Source: Candidatus Bacteroides merdavium
Lineage (GTDB): Bacteria > Bacteroidota > Bacteroidia > Bacteroidales > Bacteroidaceae
Assembly: GCA_019116805.1 (NCBI GenBank)
Contig: DXAV01000047.1
Location: forward strand, 1 to 33,462
DNA length: 33,462 nt
Direction of reading: 5' to 3'
Position 1 is the first letter of the stretch. The number at the start of each line of letters is the position of its first letter. A program made the position numbers and the translations under genes. The notes beneath the pieces are model-generated. The model did not search any database. It saw only the letters and a list, made by a program, of their open reading frames with translations, and had not been told where the DNA came from. Shown here one piece after another: positions 9,424 through 16,714 of this stretch.

Positions 9424-9431
9424 CAAAGATA
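9424..9431 (-). promoter_or_regulatory. Bacteroides -7 promoter box upstream of the WG-repeat operon
   Basis: Reads TATCTTTG on the minus strand, matching TAnnTTTG, and sits 21 bases upstream of the chosen ATG. No clear TTTG lies at the -33 position, which falls inside the neighbouring hairpin. Predicted leader is about 15 bases. Confidence 0.5.
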
Positions 9432-9439
9432 ATCAAAAT

Positions 9440-9495
9440 GAGATGCCTCTCCTTCTTCCCCCGTTAAAAAAACGGGGAAAGTTGGAAGGCATCTC
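9440..9495 (-). terminator. Long hairpin between the fimbrial operon and the WG-repeat operon
   Basis: Outer arms GAGATGCC (9440-9447) and GGCATCTC (9488-9495) and inner arms around CCCCGTT and AACGGGG (9459-9477) fold around a short A/T loop, with a few mismatches between them. It is the first strong structure after the last fimbrial gene stop (9613) on the minus strand, so it probably ends that transcript, although no clear U-tract follows. Bases 9496-9612 are untranslated and show only a weak CAGAA/TTCTG dyad (9547-9560). Confidence 0.6.
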
Positions 9496-9612
9496 TCCAA
9501 CCAGTTAATGATTCAGGCCTTTTCGAGTTTTGATGAAGTGTTAGAGCAGAAAATGTTCTGTCTGTCAAGTCTGGTTTAGTTTGCATTATTATTACTGAGA
9601 GGTCGTTTCGTC

Positions 9613-10512
9613 TTATTCGTCCCAGTTTTCCAGTTCACCGCCGATATCAATCTTGATCTGTTCCGGGTTCTTGGAAACCACCAGTTGGACGGTATGCTGG
9701 ATGCCGGGCTTGAAGACGAATTTGCTTTCATACAGATAGGACACTCCCTTCATGATGACTTCCACCAGCGGCTGGCGGTTGTCCAGCCGTTGGGGGACGA
9801 TGATGGCCGCATAGGTGTGTCCGCCCAGGTTCTGTGCCTGTATGCTTTGCTGGGTGCCGTGTGTGTTGCGGGTCACGACGCCCACGCTCAGGTCGATGGT
9901 TGCCTCGGGTACGGTATTGTGGATGTACACCTGGGCATCTTCCGGCATTTCGCCTTCGTAGTCTTCACCCTTTACCAGCCGGATGAGCATCCGGCTCATG
10001 CGGTGGGCGAATTGCAGATTGACGGGCGTGTCGCTGGCGCTGGCGTCTGCCTGCGTGGCCCACAGGAAATCGCTGGATTCGTAGCCGTCGCCCGTGTTCT
10101 GGTCCAGGGATACGCTGAAAGGCAGGTTGTCCACCGAAGTTACGGGGCTCGTCTGCGGATAGTAGGCATAGATGTTATACGTTCCGCCGTCCCAGTATAT
10201 CGGTTTTTCGGGCGTCCACTGGCTGCCGTTGAAGGTCAGGGCCGCGTTGTTCACATAGTTGCCCGACACTTCTAGCGGCGCGTCCTGGCGGGTGATGAAG
10301 AGACCTACGCGGTCGCCGTTTTCGAAGGCGGTCGAGGTCACCTTGGTGTCTGCCCCTGCCGCCTGTCTCGGATGCAGTATCCGGAAGGTCATCAGGTCGT
10401 TGTTCTCGGTTTCGGCTATCGGCGTGTTGCTTTCGCTGCATCCGCTTCCGATGCCCAGCAGGACTGCCAGCAGTCCTGCCTGTAAAATATGTAATTTCTT
10501 GTTCATAGTCAT
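9613..10512 (-). CDS. Fimbrillin family lipoprotein
   Basis: Predicted fimbrial subunit or anchor of the FimA/Mfa-like superfamily (Mfa_like_1 type), 299 residues. The signal peptide has lipobox G-S-G-C with C25; an in-frame ATG two codons later is an equally possible start. The mature part shows the usual fimbrillin order: an early strand before FENGDRVGLFI, the Y/W-rich PIYWDGGTYNIYAYYPQ segment, SDFLWATQADAS, FAHRMSRMLIRL, AAIIVPQ, and a last strand ending GELENWDE. Third gene of the operon starting at 14964, 18 bases after the peptidase fusion stop. Subunits of this superfamily are exported as lipoproteins and assembled outside the cell after proteolysis; whether this one is a shaft, tip or anchor subunit cannot be told. 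Confidence 0.85.
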   Translation of the reverse strand: MTMNKKLHILQAGLLAVLLGIGSGCSESNTPIAETENNDLMTFRILHPRQAAGADTKVTSTAFENGDRVGLFITRQDAPLEVSGNYVNNAALTFNGSQWTPEKPIYWDGGTYNIYAYYPQTSPVTSVDNLPFSVSLDQNTGDGYESSDFLWATQADASASDTPVNLQFAHRMSRMLIRLVKGEDYEGEMPEDAQVYIHNTVPEATIDLSVGVVTRNTHGTQQSIQAQNLGGHTYAAIIVPQRLDNRQPLVEVIMKGVSYLYESKFVFKPGIQHTVQLVVSKNPEQIKIDIGGELENWDE

Positions 10513-10530
10513 ATCTCGTTTATTGGTCCG

Positions 10531-13500
10531 TTATTTGTCCAGCGGGCTTCCCTTATGTATTTTTGGAGGAAGCTGGAAGTTGTGGGCGCTGCTTCTGCTA
10601 TAGCGCAGGTCGTCGGTGCTGCGTGTCAGGGCATCGCTGCTCACCACATCCTTGGCCTTGAAATCTTCATAGGTGAACGTCTCGCCTGCATATTGCTTGA
10701 TGCGTTTCACGATGGCCATGCGGCTGATGGTGCTGTAGTAGGGGATGTCGTTGTTCATACAGCTGTTCTGTTCGGAGCGGAACACACCGCGGCTGTGCAT
10801 GTATCCGCCTTCGAAGATATCAACAAAGTCACTGTACTTCTCGTCGAAAATCAGTTGGCTCCAGGGCACTTCGTGTATCTTGCCGCTAAGCGACAGGTTT
10901 GCGTACCATCCTAACGACTGGGCCCACTTGATGGCATCAACATGTCCGCAGCAGGTGCACTGGCAGAAGTCGATGAACTCGTTGTGGTAGATGTATTCGT
11001 CGCCCAGCTTTCCGAAGCCGTGTCCGCCCGCCTCGTGCTGGATGACACCGCGTGTATCGAGCGGATAGCCGTAGGTGCTCAGCGGACAGAAGGCGATGGC
11101 CGAACCGTCTTCCCACATCTGGCAGATGCCCCCGTAGTCGGTACTGTTGGGCACCATGATGATGAGCGATTCCTTCAGATTGTCCGCCGTGACGGTAGGC
11201 ATCTTCAGGGCGTATTCGAACGCGGCATCGTAGTCGCATCGCAGACCCACGCCACCGGTATAGGTTGTTTCAAACTTGGCGTAGCGGATGGTGTTGATGG
11301 TGCCGATGCCTGTTTCGGGCGAGACGGCGATGGCGGTATATACGTTGAAGTAGTTGCGGTAGGTCTTGTAAGGTTCGATGCCGAAGAAGTTTTCTACCTG
11401 ATCCTGCATGTCCTGCATATACTTGCCTTCGGAGATGTCTTTGGCATCGTAACCGTCACCCAGGAAGACGAGGTTGATACCTCCTCGATTACCTTGGGTA
11501 GCAGTTTGCAGCGTGATGACTTCGTCCTCGGCATACGTGTAGTCATATTGCGATACGGTGCATGTGTGGCGGTAGTCTTGGTCTTTCAGTTTGAATACGA
11601 TTTCGCCTGTTCGTGTGGCGCTTCCGGACGACATCTGGTGGATGGTCAGCGTCACTTCCGTCTTTTTGCTGCCCTCGTTCTGCGACAACGAACACCAGTC
11701 GGGCAGGCTTTCCACCATCCAGTCGCCTTCGGCATCAACGACGAGGGTGCGGGTGCACTCCGTATTGATGGCGTTGGCAATGCTGGGGCGGCACACCAGT
11801 TCGCGATGGGCGGCAATACGTTTGAAGTCGCTCCAACCCACAGCAGCCTGGTATTGCTGGATGGCGCTTTCGGGTACTTCGAGGGTAAAGTTGTCTTTAG
11901 CTATGCCGTCGAAGGCTCCTGCTTGTACATGTGGCGGTATGGCTCCTTTGCAGACAATGCTGCCGATGCCATAACATTGGTAGAAAGCTTCGTTTTGAAT
12001 GCTTTCCAAACTTTCAGGCAGGATAATACCCTCCAACCCCCAACAATTATAGAAAGCACCTTGGCCAATACTTAACACACCTTCCGGTATTTCAAGGGTA
12101 CCCATCAGACGCCAATTGGATCCACTAGAATAACTACCAAAAACATTCGAACCAATGGTTCTTAGTCCTTGGGGGAGTTTTAGTTTTCCGGAAAAGTCGC
12201 AGCCGCAAAAAACATTGTTACTAAGTACGACTAGATCTTTAGGCAATGTCAGTTCTCCTTTGAAGTGTGTATCTTGAAAAGCAGCTTCACCGATGGTGAC
12301 AATACCATCGTGCAAAGTCAGTGTTCCATCAAAGCCACATGATGCAAAAGCCGTTTCCGGAATGGCCGTCACTTCTTGCGGAATAGTCAGGCTTCCGGTC
12401 AGATTCCTGCAATTATGGAAGGCTCCGGGTTCGATGGATTTTAGTTTGTCAGGCAGGTGTAGCGAACCATACAGATTGGTACATTCTGCAAAGCAGGTAG
12501 TGCCTATATATTCTAGATTAGTGGGCAGTATCAGTTCGCAGGTGAAACCACAATATCCGAATGTACCACCATACCACCAGAGATCCCAACCATCTCCAAT
12601 AGATGTTACTGTATTGGGCAATGATAATGTTCCGGTTAGTGATTTACAGTTATAAAAGGCACCCGCTTCAATACTTGTTACCCCTTCAGGTATAATTAAT
12701 GATCCGGTTAAGTTTTGGCAGTCGGCAAAAGCAGCAATACCTATTTTTGTCAGTTTGTCGGGTAATACAAGATTTAAAAGTGAGGTTTTATAGCGCATAG
12801 CTTCGTAAGGCATTTCATAATTGTTGTGAGAATAGTTTCCCATACTTCCTCCTGTCAAAGTTTGTTCCCCTCCACGAATGATTACTTCCTTTAAATTTAG
12901 TGAGTTTAATATATCCATTGAATCACGCATAAAGTAGAAGTCCTGTGCGTTGATTTCTCCTGTAATCTTCAGATTTTGCAGCTTTCTGTAGTCCTTTTTT
13001 GCTGCTGTAATCGAATCCTTCAGATGTCCGGCTGTGGAGTTGATGACGATGTATTCTTTCATGGTGGCGTCGTGCGAGACGTCGTCGTTTTCCCATGCCG
13101 TGATGCTTTCGCCTATTAGGGTAAAGGTAAATTCGCCTGTCGCTTCCTTTTTGTTCACCTGGATGGTGAAGTTGTGCATCTTACCGCTGGTGTAGGTAAA
13201 GGCTTCCTCTTTCTTGAAGTCATAAACCACGCCGTTCACGGTGATGGTGAACAGGATTGTTCCTGCCGGAACGGTCTGCGGAACCACGATGGCACGGAAC
13301 ACGTCGTCTTTCACGTAGGGGATGGTACCAGTTTGCGGGATGTCGCCGGTCGCCGTGACGCTTCCGTCCGCCAGGTTGATGACGGCGCTGCGCCGGGTGT
13401 TTCTCACCAGCACCTGCTTCTCCAGTCCGGCCCATTCGCCTTCGGCAAACCCTTCGCCTTCGGCCAGGGTGATGCGCGGGCTGCTCATGCGGTGGCGCAT

Positions 13501-14025
13501 GGGTAGCCGGATTACCTTTTCCGTAGGTGCCACGTCGGCTGCCTTACCCCACAGGAAGTCACTGGCTTCGTACCCGCCCATTTCGCTGGATGTAGCTGCC
13601 GTGGACTGGTCCTTCTGTACTTCGAAAGGATAGGCGTTCACGTCCTCGGGTGAGCTGAAAGGATAGTAACCGTAAATGTCGATGTGGGTGTGCTCGTCCT
13701 TCCAATAGACATCGTAGGCCGAGTTCCATTTGTAGGCGGCTTCGTCGAAGGTGTGCTTCACGTTGTTGCCGCGGTTGCCGCTGTTTTGCAAGGTTCCGGG
13801 AGTGGTGCCTTGATAATCGACAATATATACACCCATTTCGTCGCCGTCGCAGAAACCGTTGTCGTTGACACGGGTCACCGCCACTTGCTCGATTTCACCC
13901 GACAGAACAATCGGATATGCGCTGTCTCCTTGGGAACCGTAGGAACCGAAGGAATCGTCGTTGCATGCCGACAGGATGATTGTAGCTGTCAGCGCAACAA
14001 GAATGTTGTGGATGGAATTTTTCAT
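10531..14025 (-). CDS. Fimbrillin-LRR-BACON-M64 metallopeptidase fusion lipoprotein
   Basis: Multidomain surface lipoprotein, 1164 residues from the ATG at 14025. An ATG 12 codons upstream abuts the previous stop, but 14025 gives the proper signal MKNSIHNILVALT...LSAC with C21. Domains: fimbrillin-like about 25-315, ending IGESITAWEND like a complete fimbrillin; LRR_5 about 325-735, with roughly 12 repeats of 22-24 residues such as LTGSLIIPEGVTSIEAGAFYNC; BACON about 740-838; and an M64 (IgA-peptidase-like) domain about 840-1164 with H997-E998 in HEAGGHGFGKLGDEY. A Cys cluster CQCTCC lies just after. The fimbrillin part closely resembles the gene upstream (shared TPGTL, YWKD, PFEV, DQST). M64 members cleave IgA in one characterised case; the substrate here is unknown. 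The LRR-coding DNA is clearly more AT-rich than its flanks. Confidence 0.85.
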   Translation of the reverse strand: MKNSIHNILVALTATIILSACNDDSFGSYGSQGDSAYPIVLSGEIEQVAVTRVNDNGFCDGDEMGVYIVDYQGTTPGTLQNSGNRGNNVKHTFDEAAYKWNSAYDVYWKDEHTHIDIYGYYPFSSPEDVNAYPFEVQKDQSTAATSSEMGGYEASDFLWGKAADVAPTEKVIRLPMRHRMSSPRITLAEGEGFAEGEWAGLEKQVLVRNTRRSAVINLADGSVTATGDIPQTGTIPYVKDDVFRAIVVPQTVPAGTILFTITVNGVVYDFKKEEAFTYTSGKMHNFTIQVNKKEATGEFTFTLIGESITAWENDDVSHDATMKEYIVINSTAGHLKDSITAAKKDYRKLQNLKITGEINAQDFYFMRDSMDILNSLNLKEVIIRGGEQTLTGGSMGNYSHNNYEMPYEAMRYKTSLLNLVLPDKLTKIGIAAFADCQNLTGSLIIPEGVTSIEAGAFYNCKSLTGTLSLPNTVTSIGDGWDLWWYGGTFGYCGFTCELILPTNLEYIGTTCFAECTNLYGSLHLPDKLKSIEPGAFHNCRNLTGSLTIPQEVTAIPETAFASCGFDGTLTLHDGIVTIGEAAFQDTHFKGELTLPKDLVVLSNNVFCGCDFSGKLKLPQGLRTIGSNVFGSYSSGSNWRLMGTLEIPEGVLSIGQGAFYNCWGLEGIILPESLESIQNEAFYQCYGIGSIVCKGAIPPHVQAGAFDGIAKDNFTLEVPESAIQQYQAAVGWSDFKRIAAHRELVCRPSIANAINTECTRTLVVDAEGDWMVESLPDWCSLSQNEGSKKTEVTLTIHQMSSGSATRTGEIVFKLKDQDYRHTCTVSQYDYTYAEDEVITLQTATQGNRGGINLVFLGDGYDAKDISEGKYMQDMQDQVENFFGIEPYKTYRNYFNVYTAIAVSPETGIGTINTIRYAKFETTYTGGVGLRCDYDAAFEYALKMPTVTADNLKESLIIMVPNSTDYGGICQMWEDGSAIAFCPLSTYGYPLDTRGVIQHEAGGHGFGKLGDEYIYHNEFIDFCQCTCCGHVDAIKWAQSLGWYANLSLSGKIHEVPWSQLIFDEKYSDFVDIFEGGYMHSRGVFRSEQNSCMNNDIPYYSTISRMAIVKRIKQYAGETFTYEDFKAKDVVSSDALTRSTDDLRYSRSSAHNFQLPPKIHKGSPLDK

Positions 14026-14061
14026 ATAGGATTGTTTGTTTTTAGAATTATCTGATTTCAT

Positions 14062-14964
14062 TTATTCTGCAATGCCTCCATTGTCTGTTCCGTCGTCCAC
14101 CCAGGCTCCAATGTCAACGTTGATGCCGTTGCTGGTTTTCCTGACGGTGACGGTAAAGGTATGGCGGTGGCCGCTGACAAAGCTGAAGCCTTTTTCCATA
14201 TTGAAATCTTTTCCGTCAATGGTGACGGTGATGAAGTCGGCGGTGGAAGAAATATTCTGTGGGATGACTAGCGCCTTGAATTCGTTGTCGGTGCCGCGAA
14301 GAAATGTCACACTGCCTGTTTCGCCCTGCGGGCTGAGACTTCCGTCGTTCAGGTTAATGGCCGCTTTCCGCATGGCATGGTTCAGCTTCACCTGTACATC
14401 GGACGCGGCAAGTGCTTCATCCGTAAAGCCGTTGCCGGCAGCTACTTTGACCACCGCGCAGCTGAACAGGTGGTTGAGCTTGATCTGGACCGCCTGTTCC
14501 GTAGGGGACACATTGGTTGCCTTTCCCCACATGAAGTCGCAGGCTTTGTAGTTCGCTTCGGTACTTTGGTCGGCCATGACTTCGAACGGAAGAGCGGAGA
14601 CATCAGTTGGGTCGTTCCCGTACGGATAGTAACAATAAAAGTCGGCTGGAGTGCTATCGTCTTTCCAATAAATGGCTGTGGAAGGAGTCCATGTACCGTT
14701 GTAGGTGAACTGCATGTTGTCAACGTGGTTTCCGCCGGAAAGCAAGGTTCCCGGTGTGTTTCCGTTGTAGTTCACTACATAAAGGCCGATGAGGTCGTTG
14801 GTTTCGAAGCCGTTGTCTGTGGCTCGGGTGGCGATAGGCGTTATTCCGCAGCTGAGTGAAATAGGTATCTTTATAGGTTCCGGTGTTTCGTCGTGGCCGG
14901 AGGAACAACTGGCAGTGATACAAACTGCCAATGCGGCTAAAATCAGTTGATAGGATGTTTTCAT
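14062..14964 (-). CDS. Fimbrillin family lipoprotein (first gene of fimbrial operon)
   Basis: Predicted fimbrial subunit, 300 residues. The ATG at 14964 is preferred over one 9 codons upstream because it starts a classical lipoprotein signal (MKTSYQLILAALAV...TASC, C20) and because the upstream ATG lies inside the predicted -7 box. Landmarks: IATRATDNGFETND (an Arg site before the first core strands, as in fimbrillins matured by Arg-specific cleavage), LIGLYVVNYNGNTPGTL, AIYWKDDSTPADFYCYYPYG, CDFMWGKATNVSPTEQAV, ALVIPQNISSTADF and a final strand with INVDIGAWVDDGT. Close paralogue of the N-terminal domain of the next gene, which begins 36 bases downstream. Operon order: fimbrillin, fimbrillin-peptidase fusion, fimbrillin. 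Confidence 0.85.
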   Translation of the reverse strand: MKTSYQLILAALAVCITASCSSGHDETPEPIKIPISLSCGITPIATRATDNGFETNDLIGLYVVNYNGNTPGTLLSGGNHVDNMQFTYNGTWTPSTAIYWKDDSTPADFYCYYPYGNDPTDVSALPFEVMADQSTEANYKACDFMWGKATNVSPTEQAVQIKLNHLFSCAVVKVAAGNGFTDEALAASDVQVKLNHAMRKAAINLNDGSLSPQGETGSVTFLRGTDNEFKALVIPQNISSTADFITVTIDGKDFNMEKGFSFVSGHRHTFTVTVRKTSNGINVDIGAWVDDGTDNGGIAE

Positions 14965-14988
14965 AGGTGTTTGAATTATATTCCAGTA

Positions 14989-15020
14989 CAAAAATAGGGA
15001 CTATAAAAATACCAATCAAG
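14989..15020 (-). promoter_or_regulatory. Promoter of the fimbrial operon
   Basis: Minus-strand -7 box TATTTTTG (14989-14996) with a CTTG -33-like element (15017-15020) 20 bases away. Predicted start near 14981 gives a leader of about 17 bases before the ATG at 14964. Divergent from the promoter of the S41 gene. Confidence 0.6.
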
Positions 15021-15073
15021 TTCATAATGGTTCATATGCTTTCGGACAGTGCGGATATTATTCGTATAATGAT

Positions 15074-15103
15074 TTTGTGGAAGGCATAAAATCCTTATTT
15101 TTG
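15074..15103 (+). promoter_or_regulatory. Promoter of the S41 peptidase gene
   Basis: TTTG (15074-15077), an 18-base spacer, then TATTTTTG (15096-15103), close to the Bacteroides consensus TTTG-N19-21-TAnnTTTG. Predicted start near 15110, about 35 bases before the ATG at 15145. Confidence 0.65.
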
Positions 15104-15144
15104 CATCAATAAAATTGGAGATAATTACTAAAAGCAGAGAACAA

Positions 15145-16632
15145 ATGAATAAAAAATTACTGAGTGTGGTGCTTGTTGTCCTGTTGGGCGGCGGTATCTT
15201 TACTGGATGTTCCGATAAATCGGAAGAAATACCTCCTCAGGTGGTGACTGACGAAATCTATTATGCCAATATTTTCGGTAAAGATGTTATGGGCTTGTTC
15301 TACTATTGGTGCGACGAAATCGGTACAGACCTGGAGAACTGGGATGCCAAGACTACTGAAGACCCTATTGCGATGGTGGACAAAATCCGCTATCATGAAG
15401 GGGACAAGTATATTGACAAATGGTCCATGCTGACCGATGACATGGATTCCTTTACCAGCAGTGTGGAAGGTGTATCGACTACGTATGGATGGAACCTTAC
15501 GGTCTATCTGCTGGAGGAGGGTGGTACCCAGTGCATCGGTGTTGTGAACTTTGTGCATGCAGATACTCCGGCTGCCGAAGCGGGTGTGAAACGTGGTGAT
15601 ATCATTATCGGTCTGAACGGTGGAAATCTGACTACCGAGAACTATCAGGACCTCTACTACAGCTCCAACCTGAAGGTCTCACTTGGACGACTCGATGTGC
15701 CAACCAATACCATTGTCAGCCAGAACAAAACCTTGGAACTGGCTGCAAGAACGTGTTATGAAGACCCTGTTCTCTGTGATTCCGTCTATGAGTTCGGTGG
15801 TAAGAAGGTGGGGTATCTGGCTTATTCCAGCTTCGACCTTAAGTCCATTGACAAACTTGTGGAAATTAGTCGCAAGTTCAAGGCCGCTGGTATCGAGGAA
15901 CTGGTGCTCGACCTGCGTTACAATGGTGGTGGCTATGTGATTACGGAGAACGTGCTGGCTTCTATGTTTGCTCCGCAGGAGGCAGTGGAACAGCATAAAG
16001 TGTTTGAAAAGGAAGATTACAACGACTACATAACAGAAATGTACCGCGAACAAGGAATCAGCCTGTCAACTCGTTTTACCACCGAATATAATTATCCTGA
16101 TGCCGGCGTAAATGTCAGCACCAAGGATGCCAATATCGGGCTGAAGAAAATTTATGGTCTGATCGGTTCCGGATCGGCTTCGGCTTCGGAGGCTTTGTTG
16201 GGCGGACTGATGCCTTATATGGAGGTACAGCTCATCGGCAGCCAGTCGCGTGGCAAGTATTGCACCGGCTGGATGCTTGGAGCGGAAGATGCTTACGGAG
16301 AAGAGTGTCCGAAAGCCATTAAGAATTGGGGCATTTATGTGATGGTGAGCATCTATCAGAATGCCGATGACGAAACGCCCTGTATGCCGGATGGCTTGAT
16401 TCCTGATGTGAAAGTAGTGGATGACGCTATGCTTCCTTATCAGTTGGGCGACGTGAACGAGCCGCTGTTGCGTGAAGCGTTGACGGAGGCCGGCCGTACG
16501 TATGACGTTGCCGCTGCTGCACAGACCCGCAGCCTGATTCCTCAGTACAAGCAGATGCCCGGCGTACAGAAGCCTGTATTTGGCAGACGAATCCTGCTTC
16601 CGCCTTCAGGTGGTTTGATGGGACTCCGTTAA
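15145..16632 (+). CDS. S41 family (C-terminal-processing-like) peptidase lipoprotein
   Basis: Predicted periplasmic or surface serine peptidase of 495 residues. The reading frame also opens at a TTG (15115), but the ATG at 15145 gives the lipoprotein signal MNKKLLSVVLVV...FTGC with C22. A PDZ-like segment (PAAEAGVKRGDIIIGLNGG) lies around residues 130-195. The catalytic core has LVLDLRYNGGG and GSASASE, with S346 the likely nucleophile and K371 exactly 25 residues later, as in the Ser-Lys dyad of Tsp/CtpA. The Gln that follows the Lys by four residues in Tsp is Gly here. Single-gene unit, divergent from the fimbrial operon. A possible role in processing surface proteins is only suggested by location. 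Confidence 0.85.
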   Translation: MNKKLLSVVLVVLLGGGIFTGCSDKSEEIPPQVVTDEIYYANIFGKDVMGLFYYWCDEIGTDLENWDAKTTEDPIAMVDKIRYHEGDKYIDKWSMLTDDMDSFTSSVEGVSTTYGWNLTVYLLEEGGTQCIGVVNFVHADTPAAEAGVKRGDIIIGLNGGNLTTENYQDLYYSSNLKVSLGRLDVPTNTIVSQNKTLELAARTCYEDPVLCDSVYEFGGKKVGYLAYSSFDLKSIDKLVEISRKFKAAGIEELVLDLRYNGGGYVITENVLASMFAPQEAVEQHKVFEKEDYNDYITEMYREQGISLSTRFTTEYNYPDAGVNVSTKDANIGLKKIYGLIGSGSASASEALLGGLMPYMEVQLIGSQSRGKYCTGWMLGAEDAYGEECPKAIKNWGIYVMVSIYQNADDETPCMPDGLIPDVKVVDDAMLPYQLGDVNEPLLREALTEAGRTYDVAAAAQTRSLIPQYKQMPGVQKPVFGRRILLPPSGGLMGLR

Positions 16633-16672
16633 TTAAATAGTGTACCTAATTTAGAGAGCAAAATCTTTTTCT

Positions 16673-16690
16673 AAATAGTGTACACTATTT
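16673..16690. terminator. Perfect 18-base palindrome followed by a T-tract
   Basis: AAATAGTGTACACTATTT is perfectly self-complementary and followed by five further T's, so it could end plus-strand transcription after the S41 gene. Twelve bases of it (TAAATAGTGTAC) are repeated at 16634-16645. The stem is AT-rich and weak, so an operator is an alternative. Confidence 0.5.
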
Positions 16691-16714
16691 TTTTATTCTG
16701 TCAGATGGAACCTC

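Noticed and set aside
9685..10275. A 196-codon plus-strand frame opposite the last fimbrillin
   Set aside because: Reverse-strand shadow; the fimbrillin frame has the lipobox and all family landmarks.
10942..12075. A 377-codon plus-strand frame opposite the peptidase fusion
   Set aside because: Lies wholly within the BACON/M64 part of a clear gene; composition looks like a reverse-frame shadow with no signal peptide or motif.
14026..14061. Upstream start for the peptidase fusion (12 extra codons)
   Set aside because: The added residues are polar and would spoil the lipoprotein signal; the downstream ATG at 14025 gives a standard one. Not fully excluded because the upstream ATG abuts the previous stop.
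15115..15144. TTG start for the S41 gene
   Set aside because: It lies about 5 bases from the predicted transcription start and adds polar residues before the signal peptide; the ATG at 15145 is better.
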